Below, in pieces: positions 1 to 10,913 of a stretch of 64,000 nt of DNA. The position numbers and the translations under genes are program-made. How positions within the stretch are numbered: position 1 is the stretch's first letter; every line of letters starts with the position of its first letter. Below the pieces are notes generated by a model, which was given only the letters and a program-made list of their open reading frames with translations, was not told where the DNA came from and did no database searches. The stretch is from Sistotremastrum niveocremeum HHB9708 (Eukaryota; Basidiomycota; Agaricomycetes; Sistotremastrales; Sistotremastraceae): contig KV419442.1 of assembly GCA_001630475.1 (NCBI GenBank), positions 172,727 through 236,726 of the forward strand, in the 5' to 3' direction.

Positions 1-384
1 CATGCTTGGCGCTTCTGCACAATTGTTCACAGCCAACAGATGCATGTGTTGATCGATGCTTTGGGGAATTAGAAGAATGTTGCGACGCTGCCTCAGCTCA
101 GGTTACATCAGAACTTCATGACCGTGTGGTGCGTTTTGGAAACCCCCTTCTCACCCGTGAGGTCACAGAAGCATTAGGATCTCGATTACAAGTTGGTTTC
201 TATTCGCCTTGGGTGCGGAGCAGGACGATGTTTATTCGATTCAAGGAATTTGCTAAACTGGGTGTGTTTGCTATTCAAAGTGCAGCTCTGAGTGCTCTTT
301 TCTCGTTCAAAGTTCATAGAAAGGATTTATGAACTGGAGAGTTTTTCTCTAGGAGAAAAGTACGGACATTCCGAACGCACATAG
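1..384 (+). CDS. 3' end of an unrecognised gene entering from the left edge
   Basis: The frame is open from the left edge and reads a soluble, Cys-containing stretch (ELEECCDAAS) and then a segment ending FIRFKEFAKL. A 58-nt GT-AG intron fits at 262-319 (donor GTGTGT, acceptor CATAG). It joins the frame to a short last exon that ends in TAG at 382-384, giving a tail ending GEKYGHSERT. I recognise no domain, and the start lies outside the window. The phase-1 join is clean, which favours real coding sequence, but there is no homology support. It could be a decayed gene. Confidence 0.4.
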
Positions 385-798
385 AACCGAGCTACATCAG
401 ACAGCTTCTCTATTCGATGTTAAGGAAACGAACAAACAGGCTTCGAATATGCTCCATCGGACAAGTCTTCGTTGACTCAGGGCTCGCTTAGAGATGATCC
501 CCCGGGAGATGCGAAGCTCTACGAGAAGCTGCTACTTTAAGTTTGTCGAAATGATGTTCTTTCTCTCCAATGAAATGTTCGTCATATCCGTCCTATTCTT
601 CGATTGTGCGCTTGATTGTTCGCCCTTGTCGTCGAACGAATATGTCGAACTGGATTGTAAACCACAAGCCCAATAGTGCCCACGGCCATGAAATATGTCC
701 AAAGCTCTAGAAAAAGGATTCGTCCTGAGAACTCATCGAATGAATTGTGATTCACCTTTTGCTTATACTCGAATGAGAAACAATACGCTTAGTCCCGC
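385..798. other. Intergenic stretch before family gene A
   Basis: No gene-like reading frame was seen. It holds the 3' flank of the left-edge gene and the distal promoter of family gene A. Confidence 0.5.
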
Positions 799-816
799 TC
801 GGCAAGCTGAGTTACA
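799..816 (+). promoter_or_regulatory. Shared promoter box of the A-F family, copy at gene A
   Basis: The box reads TCGGCAAGCTGAGTTACA. It matches the element found before B-F, but with ACA in place of the TATA-like end. It lies about 77 bp before the likely ATG. It is the most divergent copy, as gene A is the most divergent family member. Confidence 0.55.
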
Positions 817-892
817 AACTGAACAGGTTGAACTCGCCCTCCACGGTGCTCGCCCAGCTTCAGGGTCACTGAGCCAGTGAACGTCGTTCAAG

Positions 893-3039
893 ATGGAGTC
901 TTATCTCACAGGTGGTATGTGGTTCTTTCTTGTGGCGCTGTTCGCGAAACGACGAGTCGCAGGCCACGGCCATCTGCAGAACACGAACTTCCAAGGCGAC
1001 GAACGAGGAGCGTCGTTTTACCAACATATTGGGGCTGGTTTTAGTCAGTTTTCTACTTACGTCCGTGATTTCCTGTTCATCAATTAGGTCCTGTACCACT
1101 AATGCAAAGGGCTTTTATCAGAATCCGGCAACTCATCTAATGTTCTCTCCCCTTCCCCCTCCCTCCATACCTCCACAGCTCCCCGTGGACGCGACGATGG
1201 CTTCCGCGTTGTCTTATTATACCCATAATGACATCAATACGGAAACGGGTCATCCCTTCTACACACCTTTCGTTGACGTGGAAGACGATATGAACGTCTA
1301 TCACCAACAAAACATGAACAATATACTGCCCACGGATCGTGGGACAGAGCAGGTCATAGAGAAACCAGCGAGAAGATTTTTCGAGATCGATGGCGTCTCT
1401 AGTGAGTAAACTGCCTCTCATGGATTTCTTCCCTCTTAAATCTCCCGGCAGTGAATAATATTAGCGGAGTTGGTCGCGAACCGGAATTCAGTAGCGAAGC
1501 CTTCGTTCCGGACTGGTCGCCACCTCATCCTGCCACTAGAGGTGAGTACGCTCGCCTCTCGGAGCAAGGAAAGGTGTACAGCTCGAGCAGCTGGAATCCG
1601 CATGTACATGGTGAGAGCTCGGTTCTTATCGAGATGGATCTGTCGCGCTGATGTTTGGCCCGATGATGGGTGGTTAAGCTTCGGATCTGATTCCGGGAAA
1701 TTACTCCGCGGGATCAATCATTCCCAAGGCGGCACCAACTTCATTCGAGCAGCACGTCCGGACCGGACGCAGATGCACGTCTCAATCCGAGCAATTCACT
1801 GTCAGTGCCGCTCTGGCTTCGCTCGTATCGCATTGTTCATTTCATTTTCTCTTCAGATACTTTCGGAACAAGGGGAGCCGACATTGAAGCATTCATTACG
1901 CCATCTGGGGTCGCTGGTTCGCGCGGCTTTGGACAATGACATCGACCCCGAGAGCATCCAGCAGGCCGCTGGATTCGAACATCAACAAAGATCGGCATCG
2001 GCTTATGTCTCAAAACTGCTCGGTCAAAACGACATCATAGTGCAGAAAGTCGTCCGAAAGTACTTCGATATTCCTGTCCTTGACATCCTGCAGGGGTTCG
2101 ATTGTTTCGTGTCCTCTGAGCTTGTGCCATCATGTTTCGTCTTCCTCAGGATTTGGAAGCCCAATCATAGCACAGATTTAGGCCGCCCGTCGTCTAGTCA
2201 AGTGGCTCTCGCGTTGATCATCTTGGATTTTGTCGACGTCAAATACTCTAGGAAGGTGAGTTTATCAAGCCGTTCTTTTATGATGGAGCGTTAAGTCTCG
2301 CGGTCCTAGAAAAAATATTCAGGCGTATTCTTGAAGGTTGCTTTACAGTTCCTAGAGCATGTGATTGCCACCCGAGATCTGAAATCCGAACCGGATTTTC
2401 TACATGCGATGTACGTCATGCAGCCCAATCTCTCCACACCTTCTCACTACGTTGTTTACAGACTCTTACTCGGCCTCCGAAATATTTATCATCACGAGGA
2501 GCCATCGATATTTCGATGTATGCTCCCAGTTGCACGCCGGCTCTTGGAAGCGCAGATCGACTTCTTCTCGAAAACCCAAAATCTTCGTTTACGGCGATTA
2601 TTCAATCAGTCTCCTGGGCGACTGCAATTCTTCTACGATGCTATGAAGATTGTTGCTGTCAGTTTTGGCGCCACTGATCGTCCATTGGGGTTGACGCTCC
2701 CTCGCTCTGTCGAGCTTCGGCTGTTGGACTTGCAAAGATTGGCGGGGTGTGCTGACCTGGGAATTGAATCTCAAAGAAGGAGAAGTCTGTTATTCAAGGC
2801 TCGGTCCGTTCAAGCATTTCTCCATCTCCGTCTTGTGAGTGTTTTGTTTGAGTCATTCGATCCGATTGATCTCACGTTTTGCATAGTGGCAGAACCAACG
2901 AAGCAGATCATACTACCCAAAAGAGGAAGGCGTGAACTTCAGGAGCTATCGAACGGCAGTTCGTCGGTTGATTGGTTATCGGGGAATTGAGCTCAAGCAA
3001 GAGTGTCTGCATGGAGGACAGGGTTGTTATTTAGAATAG
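893..3039 (+). CDS. Paralogue family gene A (uncharacterised, most divergent member)
   Basis: This is the first of six related genes in the window; the function is unknown. The 5' exons are uncertain. The start at 893 is taken from its distance to the shared promoter box; ATGs at 1140 or 1198 are alternatives. The core is clear. An exon at 1857-2255 contains DILQGFDCFVSS and SQVALALIILDFVD. An exon starting at 2310 (acceptor CCTAG) reads KKYSGVFLKVALQFLEH. After an intron at 2411 comes LLLGLRNIYHHEE, and then FKARSVQAFLHLRL before the final intron. The last exon begins with Trp (WQNQRSRSYY) and ends at TAG 3037-3039. These blocks line up with B, C and F. The core looks intact and helical, with no signal peptide or membrane segment. 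Other members show that the N-terminal half is fast-evolving. Confidence 0.7.
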
Positions 3040-3164
3040 CTATACAAGCGCTTTCCAAGAAAATCATACATTTCGAATCTGACAATGTACTGTTACAATC
3101 CAGAAATGATCGGAGCGTTCAGCAATCGTTTCTTTACACTGGCCAGTCCGCATCGTCACCTCCC

Positions 3165-4202
3165 TCACCAGATCACACGCGTTCGACGGAAAACGTAGTC
3201 TAACGCCGAACACACAAAGCACTTATTCTCCCGATCTGTACCATCCGCACGATATCGATGGCGAGGGGTTTGATGCGAAGGGAAGCAATCAGGGGGCAAG
3301 GTTCGTTTGCATCCCTGACATTGGACGGGATTAATGTGTGCGGTCTTGTCGAGGATTTGAAGAGGGAGGAGGGGGTGCCTGACGAATCTGTCGTCTGAAG
3401 AGGGGCGCGAGTCGAGGTGGAGAGTGATGTATTCTTCGGATTCTTGGGTGAGTGATGGGCGGATGTAACCCATTTTCTTGAAATGCGAGTAGAGGGAATC
3501 GATATAGGAGATGTCGCGAGCTGCGTAGGATAACTGCGAGGCGGTGAGCGGTCTTGAAAGCCACTTTGAGTGATCTAAAAATCATCAGAGACATATAAGG
3601 ATAAAAAGAGCTCGCATATTCGTACCAGGTGAAGCTTGAGAGCCGGAATAAACGGTAGTGAAGTCGTGCTCTCGGACACAAGCTTCGAGGCCGCAAACCT
3701 TATGGATACGAGTATACCGAGAACGACGATCAGGTCGATTGACCTCATCCCTCTTCAGGTATCTGCCAAGGCGCTGGAGTTGCTCTCGCTGACCCTCCCC
3801 TCGGAGAGAACGAGAAGTAATGTCAGCTAACTGAAGATCGATGACATTCTTCAACTCGACTCCTTCGCCGTGCCATAGCTCGCTGAAATCTTGACGTCCG
3901 TCGAAGACGACCTTCAGAACTGACGGATCTTCGAGGAAGTCGTAGAGAGGACGGAGTTCAGCTTTGGTGAAGGCGAGTACGTCGATCAGGAAGATGGGGT
4001 GGTTTGGTTCTGTGCATGGCTTGGATGTGGAGAGGGACGAGGCGATTCCGAGGTTCAGAAGCGAGAGTTGGCCGCCGATGCTTCCGAGATCCTTGGCCTC
4101 GCAGTCAAGGATGAGAGTCGGAGAGTCGGTCAGAGATTCGATGACTTCCTCGAGAAGTGAATTGTCATCGCAGAGTAGATATTCTGACTTAATGGATGGC
4201 AT
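3165..4202 (-). CDS. 3'-5' exonuclease, DEDD superfamily (paralogue EXO1)
   Basis: Two exons (4202-3626 and 3574-3165), joined in phase 1, give about 328 residues. The N-terminal domain is a DnaQ/RNase D-like 3'-5' exonuclease. Exo I is LDCEAKD, Exo II lies around VFDGRQDFSEL, and Exo III is YAARDISYIDSLY, the Y-x3-D form (DEDDy). The C-terminus carries two Cys pairs, CQGC and CFVC, which look like a small zinc site. The family trims nucleic acids from the 3' end in a metal-dependent way; the substrate is unknown. The start at 4202 (MPSIKSEYLLCDD) aligns with the starts of the two paralogues at 24.6 and 27.1 kb, though an in-frame ATG also exists at 4259. It lies between family genes A and B and is convergent with A. 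Confidence 0.85.
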
Positions 4203-4353
4203 TGTGGGCAGTGCGGAATGAGGTCGTTCTTCGACGCTCTTTAAGTACAGCGTAGTCACTCGCGTGTGGCGTCAGCGGGACCTGGATCTCACTATTGGAT
4301 GATAAGACAAGCTTCTTGAGAGAGACGTCCTTTCCTTTGCAGGTATACTGTTG

Positions 4354-4553
4354 TAGGATCCGCATGAAGGGTCGTCGATGATAGCTGAGCTTGAAAAGGA
4401 TGGAATGGCCCTGGCACTCCGTCGGACAGATGACCAGCCCCCTTCATTGGATCAAGATCAAGGGGCTGTAGACGAAATGATGCTAGACCATTTCGACATC
4501 AGCCCTGAACGGCTTATGTATGATCAAGACGGAGAAGGATGGAATCGTCTGTA
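4354..4553 (+). other. Possible orphan last exon, acidic
   Basis: After a TTGTAG acceptor a frame runs through DPHEGSSMIAELEKDG and ends ERLMYDQDGEGWNRL, stop at 4551-4553. The composition looks coding-like, acidic and low in rare residues. I cannot find convincing upstream exons in the short space before EXO1. It could be a relic or a micro-gene. Confidence 0.22.
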
Positions 4554-5983
4554 GGTAATGAGACCATATGTTCGATATGGCTCAAGACTCCGTTCTCCTA
4601 TCCTCACTGACGTTGACGACTGAAGTTTCTTTCTTAAAGCGGTCTCGCATTATTATGCATAACCTCATTTTCGTCGAGGTTATCGAATCTCCTAAGATCG
4701 AGGTCTCACTGAAGTGCCGAGATTGAATTATATCGACGAGAGAGCCTAATGTCGTTGTTTCAGCTATCACGAGCATCATATCAATTGAATAGTACTATAC
4801 CCGTTGAGGAAAGACCATAAGTCGACTGGCGTCCTCAGGGTCAAAGCGACGGGCTGAAGGGAACCGATGACTTTAGAAGTATTTCCGTCGGCATGATTGT
4901 GCGCGTAGACCACTAATGGGCGCTGTGTGATTAAATTATGACCCAGAGATGTATGTCGTGGTTTAATCTGTCGTAGACGTTCAGGAGGGCGATACAAGAG
5001 AGGGAATGCGCGACGAGGCAGTCGACGCCGCGACGGGCGTCTTCAGTCGAATTTGAGGACGAAGTCTGAGTACTCTTCAATAAGAGACAGGAATGAGTAT
5101 CATGAGATTGTTGCGCACCTCTATCCACTCTGATATATGTCGCAGGTAACTGAAAACCGCTGTAGAATATGCGGTGGATGTAGTACATCGTCTGGCTCTC
5201 AGTCGCTGATGCTGTCAGGCAAGAATGACCTCCGGGACTAAAGTATCTACTGTCTCCATCTAGTGCTCTCAGTGTTGTAATCGATTTGATGTTTCTGAAT
5301 GCTTACCTTGATCCAGAGCCTGAGATTGCAGGCGTTGGAAGACAGCTCGCGGAAGCGCCCAAAGTCGGCAAGCTTTCGGCTTTCGGTAGCTCTCGGCTCG
5401 GAAGACGGAGCTCGGAGGGTTTGCCCCGTAAACTTCACAAAACACGCAAGATCACACGAGCTTCAAGATATTCAATTATCATCGGTTGATATGCTCGAAT
5501 GAAAATAGAGGTTCTTAAGACTGGACATGAGAATGACAAGCCAAGTCTGGATTAACTGCGATGAGACATTATTTACTGATATGTTCTGCTAGTAGGTGAG
5601 CAATCATCCGAGCTAATGATGTGCTGGGTTTTCGATACGGGAAGGCCTTGAGGTTCTCGGAAATAGAACACCTTTACAACATTCCTCCTGTCTCAGAGAC
5701 TGAAGCGAAGCCGAAAAGCAGGCCGCGGATATGGCGACCCCGAATACTGACCGATAAAACGATCATCTTGACGATCATCTCAATGGAATGGAGGGAGATA
5801 CAGAGCTTGTTCGGGTGCCTTTTCTTGCAAACAATTCTACTATATCGAATCAGTCGAGAAAATATCACAATCATGAGGTCAAGAACAAACCATGAGGAGG
5901 CAGCGAGGATGGAAATAAAGCACGATGTTATTGTCTGGCCGAAATGGGCACAATACGCAAAGCGCCATGCTAACCACTCTCGC
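4554..5983. other. Gene-poor stretch between EXO1 and family gene B
   Basis: There are only short frames on both strands, none with a recognisable domain or a consistent exon chain. A minus-strand frame at about 4776-4997 looks protein-like but has no supported start or partner exon. Confidence 0.45.
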
Positions 5984-6004
5984 TCGGCAAGCTGAGTTTA
6001 TATA
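5984..6004 (+). promoter_or_regulatory. Shared promoter box of the A-F family, copy at gene B
   Basis: It reads TCGGCAAGCTGAGTTTATAT and then A, so the conserved box runs into a TATA-like element. It ends about 55 bp before the ATG at 6059. A pyrimidine-rich stretch (AACTTGCCCTTC) follows, as at genes C and F. Confidence 0.65.
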
Positions 6005-6058
6005 GAACTTGCCCTTCAACCCCCTCAATCCATGACACTTACGAGCTCGAGTCCAAGC

Positions 6059-8125
6059 ATGTTCTACTCTCAGAACCAGTACGCGATGAGCTATCGGACT
6101 GTCGAAGGTGACTGCGACGTTTGATCAGTGCACTGTATTTCTTTATAGGCGAACTCGTAGGGTATCCGCCACACGAAGTGGCACAGGTCGGATGGCAGCG
6201 CCCTCTATGGCCTGACTATCCTTCTCCAGAGTCCAATGCTACCCAAAACGGACCTATCGTGAGTGCCATTTTCGATGTGATAGGTGCACTTGCTCACCTC
6301 GGTTCACGCGTCGGCAGGATGCATATCCCCCAACTGCCGTTGTAACCCGTCCCATCTATACCATACCACATGAGGTCCAGGAGCCTTTTCCGAAGTATTG
6401 GAACGGGCTCGATGGATCTCATGGGTATATCCCCACCACTGTGGCAGGCGTCCCGGACGTCTGCACACACGAAACTCGTAACACTACAGTGTCCGCAAGT
6501 CGTGCGGCAGATCAGGTATCCCAAAGCCTGAGCAAAAGGAAACGGAAGAGTGATTTTGTGGCATCAAACGGTGTCTCCAGTGAGTGTTATCGTTGAAATC
6601 GTGGATGGCATCCCTTTTAAGCCCCAGCAGAGGAAAAATCGCGTCGTCGCGGAAGGCCTCCGAAATCGGATCGGAACTCGGCTAGGCCCAATCGCCCTCA
6701 ATCACCTCGACATGACGTTCCGCCATCACAAAAGCCAGATGGGGATTGTCGGTTGAATAACGATGAAGGAGGCGACTTGAATAAGATTCCGTATGAAAGG
6801 CCGCCAATTAAGAAGAGAAATACAGGTAGGGTGAAATCATTAATTTACTACGGAAATTACTAACGATATCCGGTACATATCTGATTCAGGTCGAGCATCC
6901 AATCATCTTGATCCTTTGGGCTATAATTATCCCGTAGGGCCGGTTCTCCCGTGCACTAAGCCACTCTATGTCGTTTGGTTTGACGGTTTGCCCGTGGAGC
7001 CGGTGAGTCTTCTTCAATTTCATCCTTCGAAAAAACGTACGATTGATAATCGCAACAGGTGTTGCTCGTTGGCCCTTTCGAAAGACTCGAAATTATGATC
7101 CGATCCGGATTTGAGCAAACCTGTCATTCTATTCCTATGTCGACGATACTGGACGGCGTGGGAACATGCGATGAAAGGGCAACTGATATTATCAAGATTT
7201 ATTTCCAGTCGCCGCACCTGGATGTTCTTCAAGGGTTCGATGTACTTTTGTCCGAAGCTACCGTGCAAGCTTCTCTTGCGTTCTTTGGATTATCCCGGCG
7301 TTCTTCGTTCGACTTCGTCCAACCGACAGTTAGTCAGATAGCGGCATCGATGATTGCGTTGGATATTGTTGATCTTGTGCAACCCAAAGTGAGTTCGATT
7401 TTCTGGATCGCATTACCATACTGATTGACGATTTCCATCGATAGGGTGCCTACTCCGGTTTCTTCCTTCGGCATGCTATGAGATGCTTGGAATACGTCGC
7501 TTTGGTTGAATCCCAACAATCGGACTGGGAGTTCCCGTACGCTCTGTGAGTCTCCCGCCCATCTTGCGCATGAGGACTTTCATTGACGATGTTTTCCTAG
7601 GTTACTCCTGGGGTTACGAACATTCTACTGTCCGGAGGACCGAACTAAGTTCCATGCCATTCTCCATCTGATACCGGAACTCCTCCGTCGCCAATCGTAT
7701 AGCAACACCGCGCATCTTCCTTCCAAAACGATTTCTCAGTTCCTCTATGATACATTCAGCATCGTATGTGCGATGTATCGCACCGTTCATCCGTCGCATC
7801 AGAGCTTGAACACCCAATTCCTCAAACAGCGCTTGAATGAGATCACAGAGATCGCATCCCCTCCGTACTTATCGACTATGACTCGTAAGGAGTTGTTGTT
7901 CAAAGCGAGAGTGACAGAAGCATATTGGCATTTGACCATGGTAAGCTCGTCTTTCCCTTTTTGTCTTGTCCGTCACTCAAAATCTTGGAATAATCCCAGT
8001 GGCAAATCCCGGAGTCCTATTACAAGAATTCCGACATTCGGGACTTCGAAGAGGATATGAAATATATCAAGGAACAACTGAATGCTCACGACGTTCACTT
8101 AGATCCCGTGTGTCTACATTCTTGA
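6059..8125 (+). CDS. Paralogue family gene B, with an AT-hook
   Basis: This gives the cleanest model of the family. The N-terminal exons read MFYSQNQYAMSYRTVEG, then HEVAQVGWQRPLWPDY, then a Ser/Thr-rich exon with VPDVCTHETRNTTVSASRAA. After the intron 6580-6630 comes a basic exon with RRRGRPPKSDR, a textbook AT-hook (GRP core flanked by Arg/Lys), which suggests DNA binding in the nucleus. The core follows: PHLDVLQGFDVLLSE, SQIAASMIALDIVDLV, SGFFLRHAMRCLEY, LLLGLRTFYCPEDR, FKARVTEAYWHLTM. The last exon starts at a Trp codon and ends at TGA 8123-8125. An in-frame ATG at 6032 would add nine residues; 6059 was preferred because it aligns with C and F. The biochemical role is not known. Confidence 0.75.
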
Positions 8126-8537
8126 TCACTGCCAATGGCCATGCACGTGCTGGATATCCAGTTTTGCACGTTCGTATTGTTCCATAACTGTTATAAGTCG
8201 TCTTCTCTATCCATTGAAATGCCCAGCTCGAATATATTCATTTCTGCTTCGTTCTCGTGCCATGAGTATCGGGCTCAGAGTAAAGGTAGCTGCTGTGTAT
8301 CTGAAAGCAGTCGAAAGAGTGGCGAGAAGCATTTGATCTTGTTATCCTCCGAGTCGTCCATTTGAGAGAAATTGGTTGAATTGGTCTGAATCGCTTTTTA
8401 TATTTCCTCGGGCCGTTTGGAAACTTGACAATGGATTACGATCAGAGTAGTCAAGATAGTGCCGAACATCATTGCATCCTAGACTGCTATTCTTGTCGAT
8501 TTGAGAACAATAGGCACGACGAACTACATATGGCCGT
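8126..8537. other. Intergenic stretch between family genes B and C
   Basis: No gene was seen. From about 8500 the sequence is strongly similar, in inverse orientation, to the flank of gene F near 20960, so the duplicated segment begins here. Confidence 0.5.
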
Positions 8538-8557
8538 TCGGCTAGCGGGGTTTATAT
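8538..8557 (+). promoter_or_regulatory. Shared promoter box of the A-F family, copy at gene C
   Basis: It reads TCGGCTAGCGGGGTTTATAT, with CTGA replaced by CGGG, and ends about 36 bp before the ATG at 8593. The flank (CAACTTGCCCTTCCACCACC) is nearly the same as at gene F. Confidence 0.65.
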
Positions 8558-8592
8558 CAGCTCAACTTGCCCTTCCACCACCACGATCCACA

Positions 8593-10687
8593 ATGCTCTC
8601 GCAATTCCATCCAATCCCTCTACAATCACAAATGAATGAGAGGACAATATACAATAGTTTCAATGGTAAAATATAGCACACTGGAAATTTCGGGTTAATC
8701 GTTAACGTGCCACCGCGCAGTGTATCAACCGGCGAACGACATCGCAAACGATTGGCAGGGGCCGCCATGGTTGACCGATGGATCTGTAGGTGTTGGATGG
8801 CAACATAATGTCACATCTGTGAGTGTCAAGTCTGAATGCAATCCTATATCACCAAGACTCGACGAAATCATCAGACCCACCACCCCTATCGACATCCACC
8901 AAACGCTGGCATCGACACCAATGCCAGTAACGCCATCGCCCATGAGCCACCTTATGTTCAGGAGCCGATTCGAGCCCCCGAACAAGCGTGGCCGCCACTT
9001 TCCACTCAGGCAGACGTCCCTAACGTCTGCCGACACTTAACCAGGAACAAATCTTTGTCCACAGTCAGTGCGACAGAGCGGGAAATCAGCATCCCAAGTA
9101 AAGAAGAGAGGCGAGAGAAGGAAAAGCCAGCCCGTACGAGACGTAGTGAGTGTTATCGTTGAGATCGCGGATGGCATGCCTTTTAAAGTCGTCGCAGAGC
9201 AAAATTTGAAAGATGACGGAAGCTTTCCTAATCCGGATCGGATCTCGGCTAATAAACACCATTCATCGACTCGCAAATGCACAAAACCATACTCGCGTCC
9301 TAACAGCGCCGATGAAGAGTTGCCCCAAGCGTCCGTAAAAATTGCTTACGAAAGAAACTCTAGTTCAACCAGGAAAAAAGGTGCGATCTCCCATCGACGA
9401 CAAAATTAGTGCTCCTATAATTCATTTCATTTTCATTTGTGCATGTAGGCCAGAGATCAATTCGTGCTCCGGTGTTTGATCATTCGTGTCCGGCTTCTCT
9501 TGATTCATGCGTTCGGCCGATCAATATGGATCGTATAAGACAAGTGGAAACGGTGCGTCTCGGCCTTGTTCGGCTTTCGTGTTCAGATCTGACGACATGG
9601 ATTCACGGACAAAAGGTGCCCTTCGATGGATCCCTCTCGCACATCATTTTCGCGATCAAATTCGGTCTTGAACAACCCGGTCATTCTGATCCATTGTTGA
9701 TCGATTTGAAAAGCGTCGGCGAATGCGACGACAAGGCTTATTCAATAATCAGGACCTTCGTTGAATCGCCACATCTCGATGTCCTTCAAGGATTCGACCT
9801 CTTCCTGCCCGACCATACCATGGAAGCGACTCTCGCGCACTTTGGATTTTCTTCATTTTCTGCTTCCGACTTTGTTAAACCCAGTGCCAGTCAGATGGCT
9901 GCTTGTATGATCGTGTTGGACATCATTGATCTTGTCACGCACGCTTGGAACGTACGTCGCACTCACTAGATAGGGTTTTACATGTTAAGACTGATTGGTC
10001 GACAGAGCCCTTATTCGGGATTCTTCCTTCAGCAGGCGCGGAGATGTCTTGAACATGCTGCTTGGTCCAGATACGAGAAATCGGATCGGGAATTCCCTTA
10101 TGCTTTGTGAGTTTCTTTTTCAATTGCTGGGTTCCCTTTTAACGGTGTCTTAGATTGCTTCTGGGACTCCGAACGTTCTATCGTCCGGCAGAACGATCCG
10201 AGATTCGGCCTCTCTTGGGGGTCATTTCGGACCTTCTTCATCGCCAACCGCAAGATAATTCCCCACTCAATCAACATTCGGGAATGAATGCCGGCCCCAC
10301 CAATCAGTTCCTACATGATGCTTTCGCGATTGTGTGTGCGATATCGCGGACCGTCGATCCCTCGCACGAAAACATGGAGCTGAAATTTCTACAAGAGCGC
10401 TTCGATGAAATCAAACGTCTCGGATCAAGGCCATGCGCGACAAAGTTGTCTCGCAAGCAATTTCTGTTCAAGGCAAGAGCAACGCTGGCGTACTGGCATT
10501 TACACATGGTACGTCAACTTCCTCTCTTTTTTTTCTGGCTGGCAAGTAATCTTCTTCATAGTGGTTCATTCCCGAGACGCATTACAAGTCTACCCCGATT
10601 CGCGAGTTCAGGGAGACGAGAGATGATATTCGGAGACTTTTGGCTGCGCGAGGAATTGTGTTACAGCCGTCGTGCCTACATTACTGA
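8593..10687 (+). CDS. Paralogue family gene C (pairs with F)
   Basis: Function unknown. The start reads MLSQFHPIPLQSQMNER, followed by an intron and an exon with NDWQGPPWLTDGSVGVGWQ. The third exon is low-complexity and contains STQADVPNVCRHLTRN. The phase-1 intron 9146-9197 leads to an Asn/Ser/Lys-rich exon (SANKHHSSTRKCTKPYS). Unlike gene B there is no AT-hook here. The core is SPHLDVLQGFDLFLPD, SQMAACMIVLDIIDLV, YSGFFLQQARRCLEHA, LLLGLRTFYRPAER, FKARATLAYWHLHM. The last exon starts with Trp (WFIPETHYKS) and ends LQPSCLHY with TGA at 10685-10687. C and F are closest relatives along the whole gene, introns included. Exon 3 and exon 4 sit in different raw frames, joined only if the 52-nt intron is removed. 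Confidence 0.73.
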
Positions 10688-10838
10688 GAGATTAGATTGT
10701 AGTATGACATGTCATTCAGAGAAATCGATGATAACTGTAGCTAGCAAGACAGACAGAAAGTGTATCCTCTGGACATTGTACGCGATTCTCTTCGTGCCAA
10801 TAGATACCGAGGGAACTCGCTTCAACATGGGACCCACA

Positions 10839-10858
10839 TCGGCTAGCTGAGTTTAGAT
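10839..10858 (+). promoter_or_regulatory. Shared promoter box of the A-F family, copy at gene D
   Basis: It reads TCGGCTAGCTGAGTTTAGAT and ends about 56 bp before the ATG at 10914. The end is TTTAGAT rather than TTTATAT, as in gene E, so the D/E subfamily has its own version. Confidence 0.65.
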
Positions 10859-10913
10859 CTACCACTCTCCTCGTCGCAGCCCCCAGTGCTTTCCACGCAG
10901 CTGGAAAAGTTTG

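Noticed and set aside
4582-5188. Protein-like minus frames between EXO1 and gene B
   Set aside because: No start, no splice chain and no known motif; lengths are within chance expectation.
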